Below are positions 1 to 6,030 of a stretch of DNA of 8,734 nucleotides, piece by piece; the first letter of the stretch is position 1; the number at the start of each line of letters is the position of its first letter. The stretch comes from Alsobacter sp964544365 (GTDB lineage: Bacteria; Pseudomonadota; Alphaproteobacteria; Rhizobiales; Beijerinckiaceae). The DNA lies in assembly GCA_964544365.1 (NCBI GenBank), contig CAZJCW010000186.1, positions 1-8,734 of the forward strand, in the 5' to 3' direction. A program made the position numbers and the translations under genes. The notes under the pieces are model-generated. The model searched no databases. It was not told the origin of the DNA and saw only the letters and a list, made by a program, of their open reading frames with translations.

Positions 1-10
1 CCGAGCGTGA
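1..10 (+). CDS. Possible 3' end of an upstream gene
   Basis: A TGA at 8-10 is read in the frame of codons cga-gcg and overlaps the GTG start of the next gene as GTGA. The same overlap occurs at the next junction (1257-1260), so an upstream gene of the same operon probably ends here. In related clusters this position is often taken by a DUF1365 or amine-oxidase-like gene, but ten bases cannot identify it. This is inference from the overlap pattern only. Confidence 0.3.
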
Positions 11-1260
11 ATTCCGGATCGATCGCCTCCCCCAGCGAAACGGTCGACGTCACCAGCGAGAACATTGCGGCGTGCAGCGCCGGGCTCCCCTTCGCAGCCC
101 GGCAGGCATTCAATTTCGCGGTGAGAATCCGTGCCGGTTCGCTGCTCGTCCGTCTGCCCGACGGTCGTTCCTTCCTGTTCTCCGGAACGCAACCCGGACC
201 GGCAGCGGAGATGACCGTCCGCGACCTCAATTTCGCGCGGCGCCTCGTCGAGGGCGGCGACATCGGCATCGGTGAATCCTACCTGCGCGGCGAGTGGGAA
301 ACGCCGGACCTGACGCATTTCCTGGAACTCTTCTGCGCCAACCACGACCTCATCGCATCGATGCTGGAGCACAGGCCGCTCATCCGCCTGTGGCAGAATT
401 TCCGGCACTGGCTCAACCGGAACACGAAGCTCGGATCACGGCGCAACATCCACGCGCATTACGACCTCGGGAACCGCTTCTACGAGGCCTGGCTGGACGG
501 TTCGATGACGTATTCGGCGGCGCTTTTCGCCGAGGGCGACAACGACCTGTCGAGCGCGCAGCGCCGGAAATACGCCAACCTGGCGCAGAAGACAGCGATC
601 TCCCCCGACCACCACGTGCTGGAGATCGGCTGCGGCTGGGGCGGCTTCGCCGAGTTCGCGGCCAAGGAGATCGGCTGCAAGGTCACCGGGCTGACGATCT
701 CCCGGGAGCAGTTCGACTACGCCCGCAAGCGGATCTTCGACCAGGGCCTCGCGGACAAGGTCGAGATCAAGCTGCAGGACTACCGCGACGAGGCGGGCAC
801 CTACGACCGCATCGCCTCCATCGAGATGTTCGAGGCCGTCGGCGAGCAGTTCTGGCCCGTCTACTTCCAGCAGCTCTCGCAGCGCCTGCGCGCCGGCGGC
901 GTGGCCGGCCTGCAGGTGATCACGATCCAGGACCGGTACTTCGAGGGCTACAAGGCGGAGGTGGACTTCATCCGCCGCTACATCTTCCCCGGCGGGATGC
1001 TGCCGTCGCCCTCGATCATGCAGTCGCTCGGCGACAAGGTGGGGCTCGCCCTCCGGCACGAGCACATCTTCGGCCTCGACTACGCGGTGACGCTGGCGCA
1101 GTGGCGCGAGCGTTTCCGCGCCGCCTGGCCCAACCTGACGCCGCTCGGCTTCGACGAACGCTTCCGTCGCATGTGGGAGTACTACCTCTCCTACTGCGAG
1201 GCCGGCTTCAGGGCCGGGACGATCGACGTCCGCCAGATCGTCTATTCGAAACCCGCGTGA
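7..1260 (+). CDS. Cyclopropane-fatty-acyl-phospholipid synthase-like SAM methyltransferase
   Basis: A 417-residue class I SAM-dependent methyltransferase of the CFA synthase family, expected to add a methyl(ene) group to unsaturated acyl chains of membrane phospholipids. Seen: an N-terminal substrate domain (about 30-140), the HYDLGN motif (151-156), the SAM-binding glycine loop LEIGCGWGG (205-213), MFEAVG (274-279), YIFPGG (325-330) and a C-terminal Y..TL..W segment (359-366). Compared with E. coli Cfa as I recall it, the bicarbonate ligands Glu239 and Tyr317 are kept as E276 and Y359. Cys139 is alanine (A171, in YSAALF) and His266 appears to be isoleucine (I305), so the product may not be a simple cyclopropane. 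Methyltransferases of this class occur in sigma-E/ChrR regulons, including those tied to methyl-branched and furan fatty acids in Rhodobacter. The GTG start overlaps an upstream TGA, and the stop overlaps the MFS gene by 4 bases, so translation is probably coupled. Family call firm; product uncertain. Confidence 0.93.
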   Translation: MNSGSIASPSETVDVTSENIAACSAGLPFAARQAFNFAVRIRAGSLLVRLPDGRSFLFSGTQPGPAAEMTVRDLNFARRLVEGGDIGIGESYLRGEWETPDLTHFLELFCANHDLIASMLEHRPLIRLWQNFRHWLNRNTKLGSRRNIHAHYDLGNRFYEAWLDGSMTYSAALFAEGDNDLSSAQRRKYANLAQKTAISPDHHVLEIGCGWGGFAEFAAKEIGCKVTGLTISREQFDYARKRIFDQGLADKVEIKLQDYRDEAGTYDRIASIEMFEAVGEQFWPVYFQQLSQRLRAGGVAGLQVITIQDRYFEGYKAEVDFIRRYIFPGGMLPSPSIMQSLGDKVGLALRHEHIFGLDYAVTLAQWRERFRAAWPNLTPLGFDERFRRMWEYYLSYCEAGFRAGTIDVRQIVYSKPA

Positions 1261-2609
1261 CGTCCCGGACGGCCTGGCGGGCCGGCACGGATCCGCGCGC
1301 GTCGACGCTGCTGGCCTATGGCCTGCCCGCGCTGCCGCTGGCGATCCTCACCTTGCCGTTCTACGTGCTCGTGCCCGCGTTCTACACGCAGGTGCTGGCC
1401 CTGCCCATCGCCGCCGTGGGCCAGGTCCTGCTGGCCGTGCGCCTCATCGACGCGGCGAGCGATCCGCTGGTCGGGGTGCTGGCCGACCGGTGGCGGCCCG
1501 GTTTCGGCCGTCGCCGGACATGGTTCGCGGCCTCCATCCCCTTCGTCGTCCTCGGCGCGTGGCAGATCTTCGTCCCGCCCCCGCAGGCAGGGCTTCTGCA
1601 CCTGGCCGTCTGGGGATCGCTGCTGTCGGTGGCGTGGTCGGCAACCCAGGTTCCCTATGCCGCGTGGGGAGCCGAACTGTCGCGCAGCTACGCCGGACGC
1701 AACCGGGTGACGGCCTTCCGCGAGGCGTTCACCGTCGTCGGAACCCTGCTGGCGCTGGCGACCCCGGCGCTGCTGCCGGCCCTCGGCCTGCCGGGCGAGC
1801 GGGCCGTGCTGACGGTGTTCGCCGTCGCGGTGGCGGTCGGCCTGCCGCTGGCCGCGCTTCTGTCGCTCGCGGCGGTTCCGGAGCCGAAGGATCGGTCGAC
1901 GGCGCGCGTGCCGTGGCGCGAAGGGCTCCGGCACCTGTCGGCCAACGCGCCGTTCCGCCGGCTGATCGCGGCGTTCTTCGTCAACGGGCTCGCCAACGGC
2001 CTGCCGGCGACGCTGTTCCTGTTCTTCGTGCAGCATCGGCTCGCCAGCCCCGACGCCGCCGGACCGCTCCTGGTGCTGTACTTCGTCTGCGGCGTCGCCG
2101 GCGTTCCGCTGTGGCTCTGGCTGGCGCGCCGGACGTCGAAGCACCGGGCGTGGTGCATCGGGATGCTGACGGCGTGCGCCGCCTTCGCCTACGCCCCCTT
2201 CCTGGGACCGGGCGACGTGACCGCCTTCGCGCTGATCTGCGTGTTCACCGGGTTGACACTCGGGGCCGACGTCGTGCTGCCCGCCTCGATCCAGGCCGAC
2301 GTCATCGACGTCGACACCGCCGCCTCGGGCGAGGAACGGTCTGCGCTCTATCTGTCGTTGTGGGCACTGGCGACGAAGCTGGCGCTCGCGGGCGCGGTCG
2401 GGATCGCCTTCCCGCTGCTCGGCGCGGCCGGATTCGACCCGGCGGCGGGCCGCTTCGACGCGGCCGGTCTCACCATGCTGGGACTGCTCTACGCGGGGTT
2501 GCCGGTCGTGCTGAAGGTCGGCGCGATCGCCGTGATGTGGCGGTTCCCGCTCGACGAAGCCACGCAACGCGCGCTGCAGGACACGATCGAGGCCCGCGCC
2601 GGGCGCTGA
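1257..2609 (+). CDS. MFS transporter of the GPH (MelB-like) cation symporter family
   Basis: A 450-residue polytopic inner-membrane carrier with the hydrophobic pattern of 12 membrane helices. The GPH/MFS_2 signature is seen at 65-89: an aspartate followed by SDPLVG, then LADR and GRRRTW, which is the loop between helices 2 and 3. Family members couple cations to the transport of sugars, but several clades carry lipids or unknown solutes, so the substrate is not predictable. I chose the GTG at 1257 because it gives a 4-base GTGA overlap with the methyltransferase stop; the reading frame stays open far upstream, but that part is only the shadow of the methyltransferase gene. No Shine-Dalgarno sequence is visible, consistent with translational coupling. 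As I recall, a GPH-family gene also sits in the sigma-E regulon cluster of R. sphaeroides, so a role in envelope-lipid or oxidant stress is plausible but unproven. Its stop lies 6 bases from the stop of the convergent SDR gene. Confidence 0.88.
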   Translation: MTSRTAWRAGTDPRASTLLAYGLPALPLAILTLPFYVLVPAFYTQVLALPIAAVGQVLLAVRLIDAASDPLVGVLADRWRPGFGRRRTWFAASIPFVVLGAWQIFVPPPQAGLLHLAVWGSLLSVAWSATQVPYAAWGAELSRSYAGRNRVTAFREAFTVVGTLLALATPALLPALGLPGERAVLTVFAVAVAVGLPLAALLSLAAVPEPKDRSTARVPWREGLRHLSANAPFRRLIAAFFVNGLANGLPATLFLFFVQHRLASPDAAGPLLVLYFVCGVAGVPLWLWLARRTSKHRAWCIGMLTACAAFAYAPFLGPGDVTAFALICVFTGLTLGADVVLPASIQADVIDVDTAASGEERSALYLSLWALATKLALAGAVGIAFPLLGAAGFDPAAGRFDAAGLTMLGLLYAGLPVVLKVGAIAVMWRFPLDEATQRALQDTIEARAGR

Positions 2610-2615
2610 GCGGCG

Positions 2616-3407
2616 TCACCGGCGGCGGTCGAAGCCCGTGAAGCGGGCGACGGCCCGGAAGTACAGGCTGTAGGGCAGCAGGTTCACGGCCTTCAGCAGC
2701 CACGCCATCCGGCGCGGGAAAGCGATCTCGAAGCCGCCGCGCTCGAAACCGTCGCAGATGCGTCGCGCGGCATCCTCGACCGGGATCAGGAAGGGCATCG
2801 GGAAGGTGTTCTTGTCGGTGAGCGGCGTCCCGACGAAGCCCGGATTGACGACCTGGATCGTCACGCCCAGCAGCCCCATGCTGAACCGCAGGCTCTCCGA
2901 CATGTTGATCAGGGCCGCCTTCGTGGCGCCATAGGCCGCCGACGTGGGCAAGCCGCCGTAGCCGGCGACGGAGGCATTGATCGCGACCTGCCCGCGGCCC
3001 CGCGCGGTCATGCTGGTCAGGACCGGTTGCAGCCCGTTCGCGACGCCGCCGACATTGATGTCGAACGTCTTCATGACCATCGCCGCGTCGAACACGGCGG
3101 CCTTGTCCTGGAAGAACGTGCCGGCATTGAGGAAGGCCAGCGCGATCGGCCCGTGCTGACGCTCGATGGCCTGCACGAGCGCGTCCATCCCGGCGCGGTC
3201 CGTGACGTCCCCCGTCATGGGGATGATGTGGCCGGGCCCGGTCGCCTCGCGCGCGACCGCCTCGAGTTCCGGAAGACGCCGCGCCGTCGCGACGACGACA
3301 TAGCCCCGGCGGGCCAGTTCGAGCGCAACCCCGCGGCCGATGCCGGAACTGGCACCCGTGATCCAGGCAATGCCGTCACTGGGACGGGCACGATAGTCCA
3401 CGGGCAT
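2616..3407 (-). CDS. Short-chain dehydrogenase/reductase (SDR)
   Basis: A 263-residue classical SDR, a cytoplasmic NAD(P)-dependent oxidoreductase. Seen: the Rossmann glycine motif TGASSGIG (17-24), a GDVTD acidic motif around 66-70, NAG (94-96), and a full catalytic tetrad N118, S146, Y159, K163 (YGATK). The residues after the second beta strand are TARR, suggesting an NADP preference. The C-terminus (LLPYSLYFRAVARFTGF region) is hydrophobic and aromatic, which may bring the enzyme to membrane or acyl substrates. An in-frame ATG at 3446 exists, but I chose 3407 because GGAGA lies at ideal spacing just upstream and the extra 13 residues look unlike SDRs. It follows the chrR-like gene by about 74 bases on the same strand and probably shares its transcript. 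The substrate is unknown; clustering with a lipid methyltransferase suggests fatty-acid-related chemistry. Confidence 0.9.
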   Translation of the reverse strand: MPVDYRARPSDGIAWITGASSGIGRGVALELARRGYVVVATARRLPELEAVAREATGPGHIIPMTGDVTDRAGMDALVQAIERQHGPIALAFLNAGTFFQDKAAVFDAAMVMKTFDINVGGVANGLQPVLTSMTARGRGQVAINASVAGYGGLPTSAAYGATKAALINMSESLRFSMGLLGVTIQVVNPGFVGTPLTDKNTFPMPFLIPVEDAARRICDGFERGGFEIAFPRRMAWLLKAVNLLPYSLYFRAVARFTGFDRRR

Positions 3408-3437
3408 CGGGTCTCCATGCGCGGTGCAGCTGTCGGC

Positions 3438-3463
3438 GCAGGGCAAAACGCGCGCGGCCCTGC
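3438..3463. repeat. Inverted repeat between the chrR-like and SDR genes
   Basis: GCAGGGC at 3438-3444 is perfectly matched by GCCCTGC at 3457-3463 across a 12-base GC-rich loop. It could form a hairpin in the chrR-SDR transcript and affect processing or partial termination. There is no T-run on either strand, so a classical intrinsic terminator is unlikely. It lies within the only spacer (3408-3481) of this two-gene unit. The function is inferred and weak. Confidence 0.35.
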
Positions 3464-3481
3464 TGCCGGAAGGTCAACCCG

Positions 3482-4138
3482 TCAGTGGCCGAAGAACTTC
3501 TGCACGATCCGGCCGACGGTCCCCGTCAGGCGCAGAGGCGCGTCCGTGACGGCGAAGCAGATGCAGTCCTCGTCGTCGTCGGCGCGGGGACGGTGGTCGA
3601 TGTCCGCATCCGCAATGGCGACATCGCCGCGACGGTAATGGCCGGTCGCGTCCGTGAAGCCGCCCTGCAGCACGAGCGTGTACTCGGACCCGTCATGGGT
3701 GTGCGACGGCATCGTGCGGCCCGGGCGGATCCACAACAGGGACGCCTCGGTCTCGCCCGTGCCCTTCAGGTGAAACTCCCGCACGCCCGGAAGCTTCGTG
3801 CGCCACGGAACGTCCTTGAGGCTGTGCCCCATCACGCGAAGCAGCGGCCCCGGGATGACACCGCAGGTCTCGAGCGGACGGGCCGCCGGCGTCTCGACGG
3901 CATCGAAGATGGCCGCGAGACGGGCCTCGCGATCGCGGATCGGGGCCTCGGGCATGGCCTCGACCTCGTTTCCGATCAAACCCTCGAGCGCCGCCACATA
4001 GGCGCGGTTGTCAGGTTTTATGGCCAGATGCGCGGCGACGAGGCCGTGCAGCGGCGGCGAAAGGCGACCGGACGCATAACCGGCGAGAAGCTCGTCGATC
4101 GGGCGACCTGGGGCCGGGGAAAAATGATGCAAGCTCAA
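3482..4138 (-). CDS. ChrR-family anti-sigma-like cupin protein, CxxC lost
   Basis: A 218-residue protein (226 if started at the ATG at 4162; residue numbers here follow the longer form). It has the ChrR layout: a short N-terminal anti-sigma-like helical domain (HH at 12-13, YASG at 29-32, AHL at 44-46) and a C-terminal cupin (about 115-210). In R. sphaeroides ChrR, which holds the ECF11 sigma factor RpoE until singlet oxygen appears, the N-terminal zinc ligands are His6, His31, Cys35 and Cys38. Here the histidine equivalent to His31 is H45, but the two cysteines are K49 and N52. The cupin ligands are complete: H154, H156, E160, H190, at the same spacing as His141/143, Glu147, His177. I prefer the TTG at 4138 because GGAAGGA lies 5 bases upstream and the protein then begins close to the histidines, as in the family; the ATG at 4162 has no ribosome-binding site. 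No sigma-factor gene adjoins. It could be a sensor, an altered anti-sigma factor, or a cupin enzyme. Confidence 0.82.
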   Translation of the reverse strand: MSLHHFSPAPGRPIDELLAGYASGRLSPPLHGLVAAHLAIKPDNRAYVAALEGLIGNEVEAMPEAPIRDREARLAAIFDAVETPAARPLETCGVIPGPLLRVMGHSLKDVPWRTKLPGVREFHLKGTGETEASLLWIRPGRTMPSHTHDGSEYTLVLQGGFTDATGHYRRGDVAIADADIDHRPRADDDEDCICFAVTDAPLRLTGTVGRIVQKFFGH

Positions 4139-4143
4139 GGTCT

Positions 4144-4150
4144 TCCTTCC
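4144..4150 (-). promoter_or_regulatory. Ribosome-binding site deciding the chrR-like start
   Basis: Read on the minus strand, GGAAGGA is followed by 5 bases and then TTG (4138-4136). It lies inside the coding frame if translation starts at the ATG at 4162, which has no comparable site. This supports the TTG as the main start. Confidence 0.5.
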
Positions 4151-4172
4151 GCGCAGTTCCATCAGATGTTGT

Positions 4173-4194
4173 CTACCGCCGTGCGGGACGGTAG
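4173..4194 (-). other. Hairpin in the predicted 5' leader of the chrR-like gene
   Basis: CTACCG (4173-4178) and CGGTAG (4189-4194) are perfect complements. CC (4179-4180) and GG (4186-4187) extend the stem past one bulged A, leaving a 5-base loop. With a start site predicted from the upstream ECF11-like promoter (about 4200-4202), the hairpin would lie within the first 10 bases of the mRNA. It could stabilise the 5' end or hinder use of the ATG at 4162. The structure is seen; the function is inferred. Confidence 0.4.
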
Positions 4195-4207
4195 GGCCTC
4201 ACCACAC

Positions 4208-4235
4208 CTTACGCACCTGAAGCGAAACCGGATCA
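4208..4235 (-). promoter_or_regulatory. ECF11 (RpoE/ChrR-type) sigma-E promoter
   Basis: On the minus strand, TGATCC (4235-4230) is followed after exactly 16 bases by CGTAAG (4213-4208). Both elements match the ECF11 consensus as I recall it (TGATCC at -35, CGTA at -10), known from sigma-E targets in R. sphaeroides and relatives. It points at the chrR-like gene; a start near 4200-4202 would give a leader of about 65 bases to the TTG. I saw no other TGATCC with a suitably spaced CGTA in the window. Singlet oxygen or organic hydroperoxides would be the expected inducers. Confidence 0.6.
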
Positions 4236-4293
4236 CGCGATCCGTACGATCCTGAGCGTCAAGGCAACATGACACTCGTGCCTCGCAACCAAG

Positions 4294-4321
4294 ATTGTAG
4301 CGCACGATCGCGCCGCGTCGA
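4294..4321 (-). promoter_or_regulatory. Possible housekeeping promoter upstream of the chrR-like gene
   Basis: On the minus strand, TCGACG (4321-4316) is separated by 16 bases from TACAAT (4299-4294). The -10 matches the sigma-70 consensus at 5 of 6 bases and the -35 at 4 of 6. It could give basal transcription of the chrR-SDR unit. This is weak evidence in GC-rich DNA. Confidence 0.25.
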
Positions 4322-4364
4322 TGCGCGACAATGCCGCGTCGTTCCACAGGGCACCACGAGCCGC

Positions 4365-4393
4365 TTCGCGACCGTCCCCGTTCGGGCTATGAC
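4365..4393 (+). promoter_or_regulatory. Possible promoter of the alaX-sulfurtransferase unit
   Basis: TTCGCG (4365-4370), a 17-base spacer and TATGAC (4388-4393) lie about 27 bases before the AlaX start. The spacing is ideal, but only 3 of 6 and 4 of 6 bases match sigma-70. The rest of 4236-4419 shows no RNA gene or other coding region that I can support. Confidence 0.2.
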
Positions 4394-4419
4394 AGGCCAC
4401 CCCAACCGGACACCCGACC

Positions 4420-5130
4420 ATGCAGACGCGCCTCCTGTTTCGTGACGATGCCTACCGCGCCTCGTGCGACGCCACCGTGATCGCCGTCAACGAGCGCGGC
4501 GGCGTGCTGCTCGACCAGACGGTCTTCTACGCCACCGGCGGTGGCCAGCCCGGCGACCGCGGCGTGCTGGTGCGGGCCGACGGAACGTCGATCCCCATCG
4601 CAACGGCGGTCTGGTCGGAGGACAAGGCGAGCGTGGTGCATGTCCCCGCCGAAGGAGCGGCGCTGCCGCAGGTCGGCGAAGCGGTGACGGCGACCATCGA
4701 CTGGGACGTGCGGCTGAAGCGCATGCGGATCCATACCGCGCTGCATCTTCTCACCACCGTCCTGCCCTATCCGGTCACCGGAGGGGCGATCGGCGACGGC
4801 GAGGGGCGCCTGGATTTCGACATCCCCGACGCGGTCGACCGCGAGGCCGTCGCCGCGACGCTCGCCGAGAGGATCGGCAAGAACGCGGCGGTGACCGAAC
4901 GGTGGATCACCGATGACGAGCTGCTGGCCAATCCGGGCCTCGTCAAGACGATGTCGGTGAAGCCGCCGATGGGCAGCGGCCGGGTGCGGCTCGTCGAGAT
5001 CGAAGGCCTCGACCTCCAGCCCTGCGGCGGCACGCATGTGCGCAGCACGGCGGAGATCGGTCCGGTGGCCGTGACGGCCATCGAGAAGAAGGGAAAGATC
5101 AACCGCCGCGTCCGAATCGCGCTGGCCTGA
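4420..5130 (+). CDS. alaX: Free-standing alanyl-tRNA editing protein (AlaX type)
   Basis: A 236-residue cytoplasmic protein related to the editing domain of alanyl-tRNA synthetase. It is expected to hydrolyse Ser-tRNA(Ala) (and possibly Gly-tRNA(Ala)), lowering mistranslation of alanine codons. Seen: the GGGQ motif (40-43) in the N-terminal beta-barrel-like part, the zinc motif HTALH (H105, H109) and the second motif CGGTH (C202, H206). All four metal ligands are intact. The length, and the presence of an N-terminal domain with GGGQ but no C-terminal oligomerisation domain, fit the medium AlaX class. The ATG at 4420 has only a weak upstream CCGGA. The sulfurtransferase follows after 19 bases on the same strand, so they are probably co-transcribed. 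A shared physiological role, for example translation fidelity and cysteine metabolism under oxidative stress, is only a guess. Confidence 0.93.
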   Translation: MQTRLLFRDDAYRASCDATVIAVNERGGVLLDQTVFYATGGGQPGDRGVLVRADGTSIPIATAVWSEDKASVVHVPAEGAALPQVGEAVTATIDWDVRLKRMRIHTALHLLTTVLPYPVTGGAIGDGEGRLDFDIPDAVDREAVAATLAERIGKNAAVTERWITDDELLANPGLVKTMSVKPPMGSGRVRLVEIEGLDLQPCGGTHVRSTAEIGPVAVTAIEKKGKINRRVRIALA

Positions 5131-5149
5131 GGACGGGAAGGACACGCCT

Positions 5150-6010
5150 GTGACCCATCATTTCGTCTCGACTGCCTGGCTGCACGATCATCTCGACGCA
5201 CCCGATGTCGTCGTCGTCGACGCATCCTGGTACCTGCCGACCATGAACCGGGACGGAAAGGCGGAATATGCCGCCGGTCACATCCCCGGCGCGGTGCACT
5301 TCGACATCGACGCCATGGCCGATCGCACCTCGTCGCTTCCGCACATGCTGCCGCGGCCGGAGGATTTCGCGCGCATGGCCGGGGCCCTCGGGATCGGGGA
5401 CGGCATGCGCATCGTCGTCTACGACGGGGCGGGCCTCTTCTCGGCCCCCCGGGTCTGGTGGACGCTGCGCACCTTCGGCGCGCGCGACGTGGTGATCCTC
5501 GAAGGCGGCGCGCCGCAGTGGCGGGCCGAGGGGCGGCCCTGGACCGACGAGCCGACGCATCGCCGCCCGGCCGTGTTCTCGGCGCGGCTCGACCACGGCG
5601 CTGTCGCCGACGCCGAGTCCGTGGCGGGAACGCTCGCGAGCGGCTCGGCCCAGGTGGTCGACGCGCGTCCGGCAGACCGCTTCCGCGGCGAAGCGCCCGA
5701 ACCGCGCCCCGGCGTCCGCGCCGGCCACATGCCCGGCAGCCTGAACCTGCCGTTCACCCGCATCGTGGCCGACGGCAAGCTGCGTCCGCCCGCCGAGATC
5801 GAGGCCGCCTTCCGCGACGCGGGGGTGGATCTCGACAGGCCGGTCGTCACCAGTTGCGGCTCCGGCGTGTCGGCGGCGATCCTCGCCGTCGCGCTCGAAA
5901 GCGTCGACCGGCCGATCAAGGCCCTCTACGACGGCTCATGGGCCGAATGGGGATCCAGCGACCGGCCGATCGCCACGGGACCGGCCACCGGGCCGGCATC
6001 GAAGGGATGA
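5150..6010 (+). CDS. sseA: 3-mercaptopyruvate/thiosulfate sulfurtransferase (two rhodanese domains)
   Basis: A 286-residue cytoplasmic protein with tandem rhodanese domains. The N-terminal domain (about 5-135) is the inactive type, with AGHIPGA (42-48) and YDGAG but no active cysteine. The C-terminal domain (about 155-277) has DARPADRF (171-178), GHMPGS (192-197) and the active-site loop CGSGVSA (236-242), with C236 the sulfur-carrying residue. CGSGV with a following S/T-A is the 3-mercaptopyruvate sulfurtransferase type, whereas thiosulfate:cyanide rhodaneses usually have CRKGV. Serine replaces the more common threonine at 241, a mild change. The enzyme moves sulfur from mercaptopyruvate or thiosulfate to thiols or cyanide. 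The start is a GTG preceded by GGGAAGGA at good spacing. It follows alaX by 19 bases and converges on the next gene, with 4 bases between the stops. Confidence 0.92.
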   Translation: MTHHFVSTAWLHDHLDAPDVVVVDASWYLPTMNRDGKAEYAAGHIPGAVHFDIDAMADRTSSLPHMLPRPEDFARMAGALGIGDGMRIVVYDGAGLFSAPRVWWTLRTFGARDVVILEGGAPQWRAEGRPWTDEPTHRRPAVFSARLDHGAVADAESVAGTLASGSAQVVDARPADRFRGEAPEPRPGVRAGHMPGSLNLPFTRIVADGKLRPPAEIEAAFRDAGVDLDRPVVTSCGSGVSAAILAVALESVDRPIKALYDGSWAEWGSSDRPIATGPATGPASKG

Positions 6011-6030
6011 CGCGTCAGGCCCGGCGCGTC
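6009..6030. repeat. Inverted repeat over two convergent stop codons
   Basis: GACGCG (6009-6014) and CGCGTC (6025-6030) are perfect complements around a 10-base loop. The repeat starts in the sulfurtransferase stop, and its loop holds the stop of the convergent membrane-protein gene. It may act as a shared hairpin at the ends of both transcripts. No T-run follows on either strand, so termination is only a possibility. Confidence 0.3.

Noticed and set aside
294..1256. In-frame upstream extension of the MFS gene to an ATG at 294
   Set aside because: This part is the +1 shadow of the methyltransferase; the protein becomes MFS-like only after the GTG at 1257.
1242..2567. Long minus-strand open frame (441 codons) opposite the MFS gene
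   Set aside because: Its product is a run of Arg, Gln, His and Asp without domains, typical of the antisense of a GC-rich hydrophobic gene; the + strand frame has clear GPH motifs.
2592..2604. GCCCG-CGC-CGGGC hairpin at the end of the MFS gene as a terminator
   Set aside because: The stem is only 5 bp, has no T-run and lies within coding sequence; such repeats are expected by chance at this GC content.
4162..4421. Two small minus-strand open frames (61 and 62 codons) in the intergenic region
   Set aside because: They overlap each other and the ECF11-like promoter, lack good ribosome-binding sites and resemble nothing known. The CxxC in one (CVRC) falls in the promoter segment and seems to be chance.
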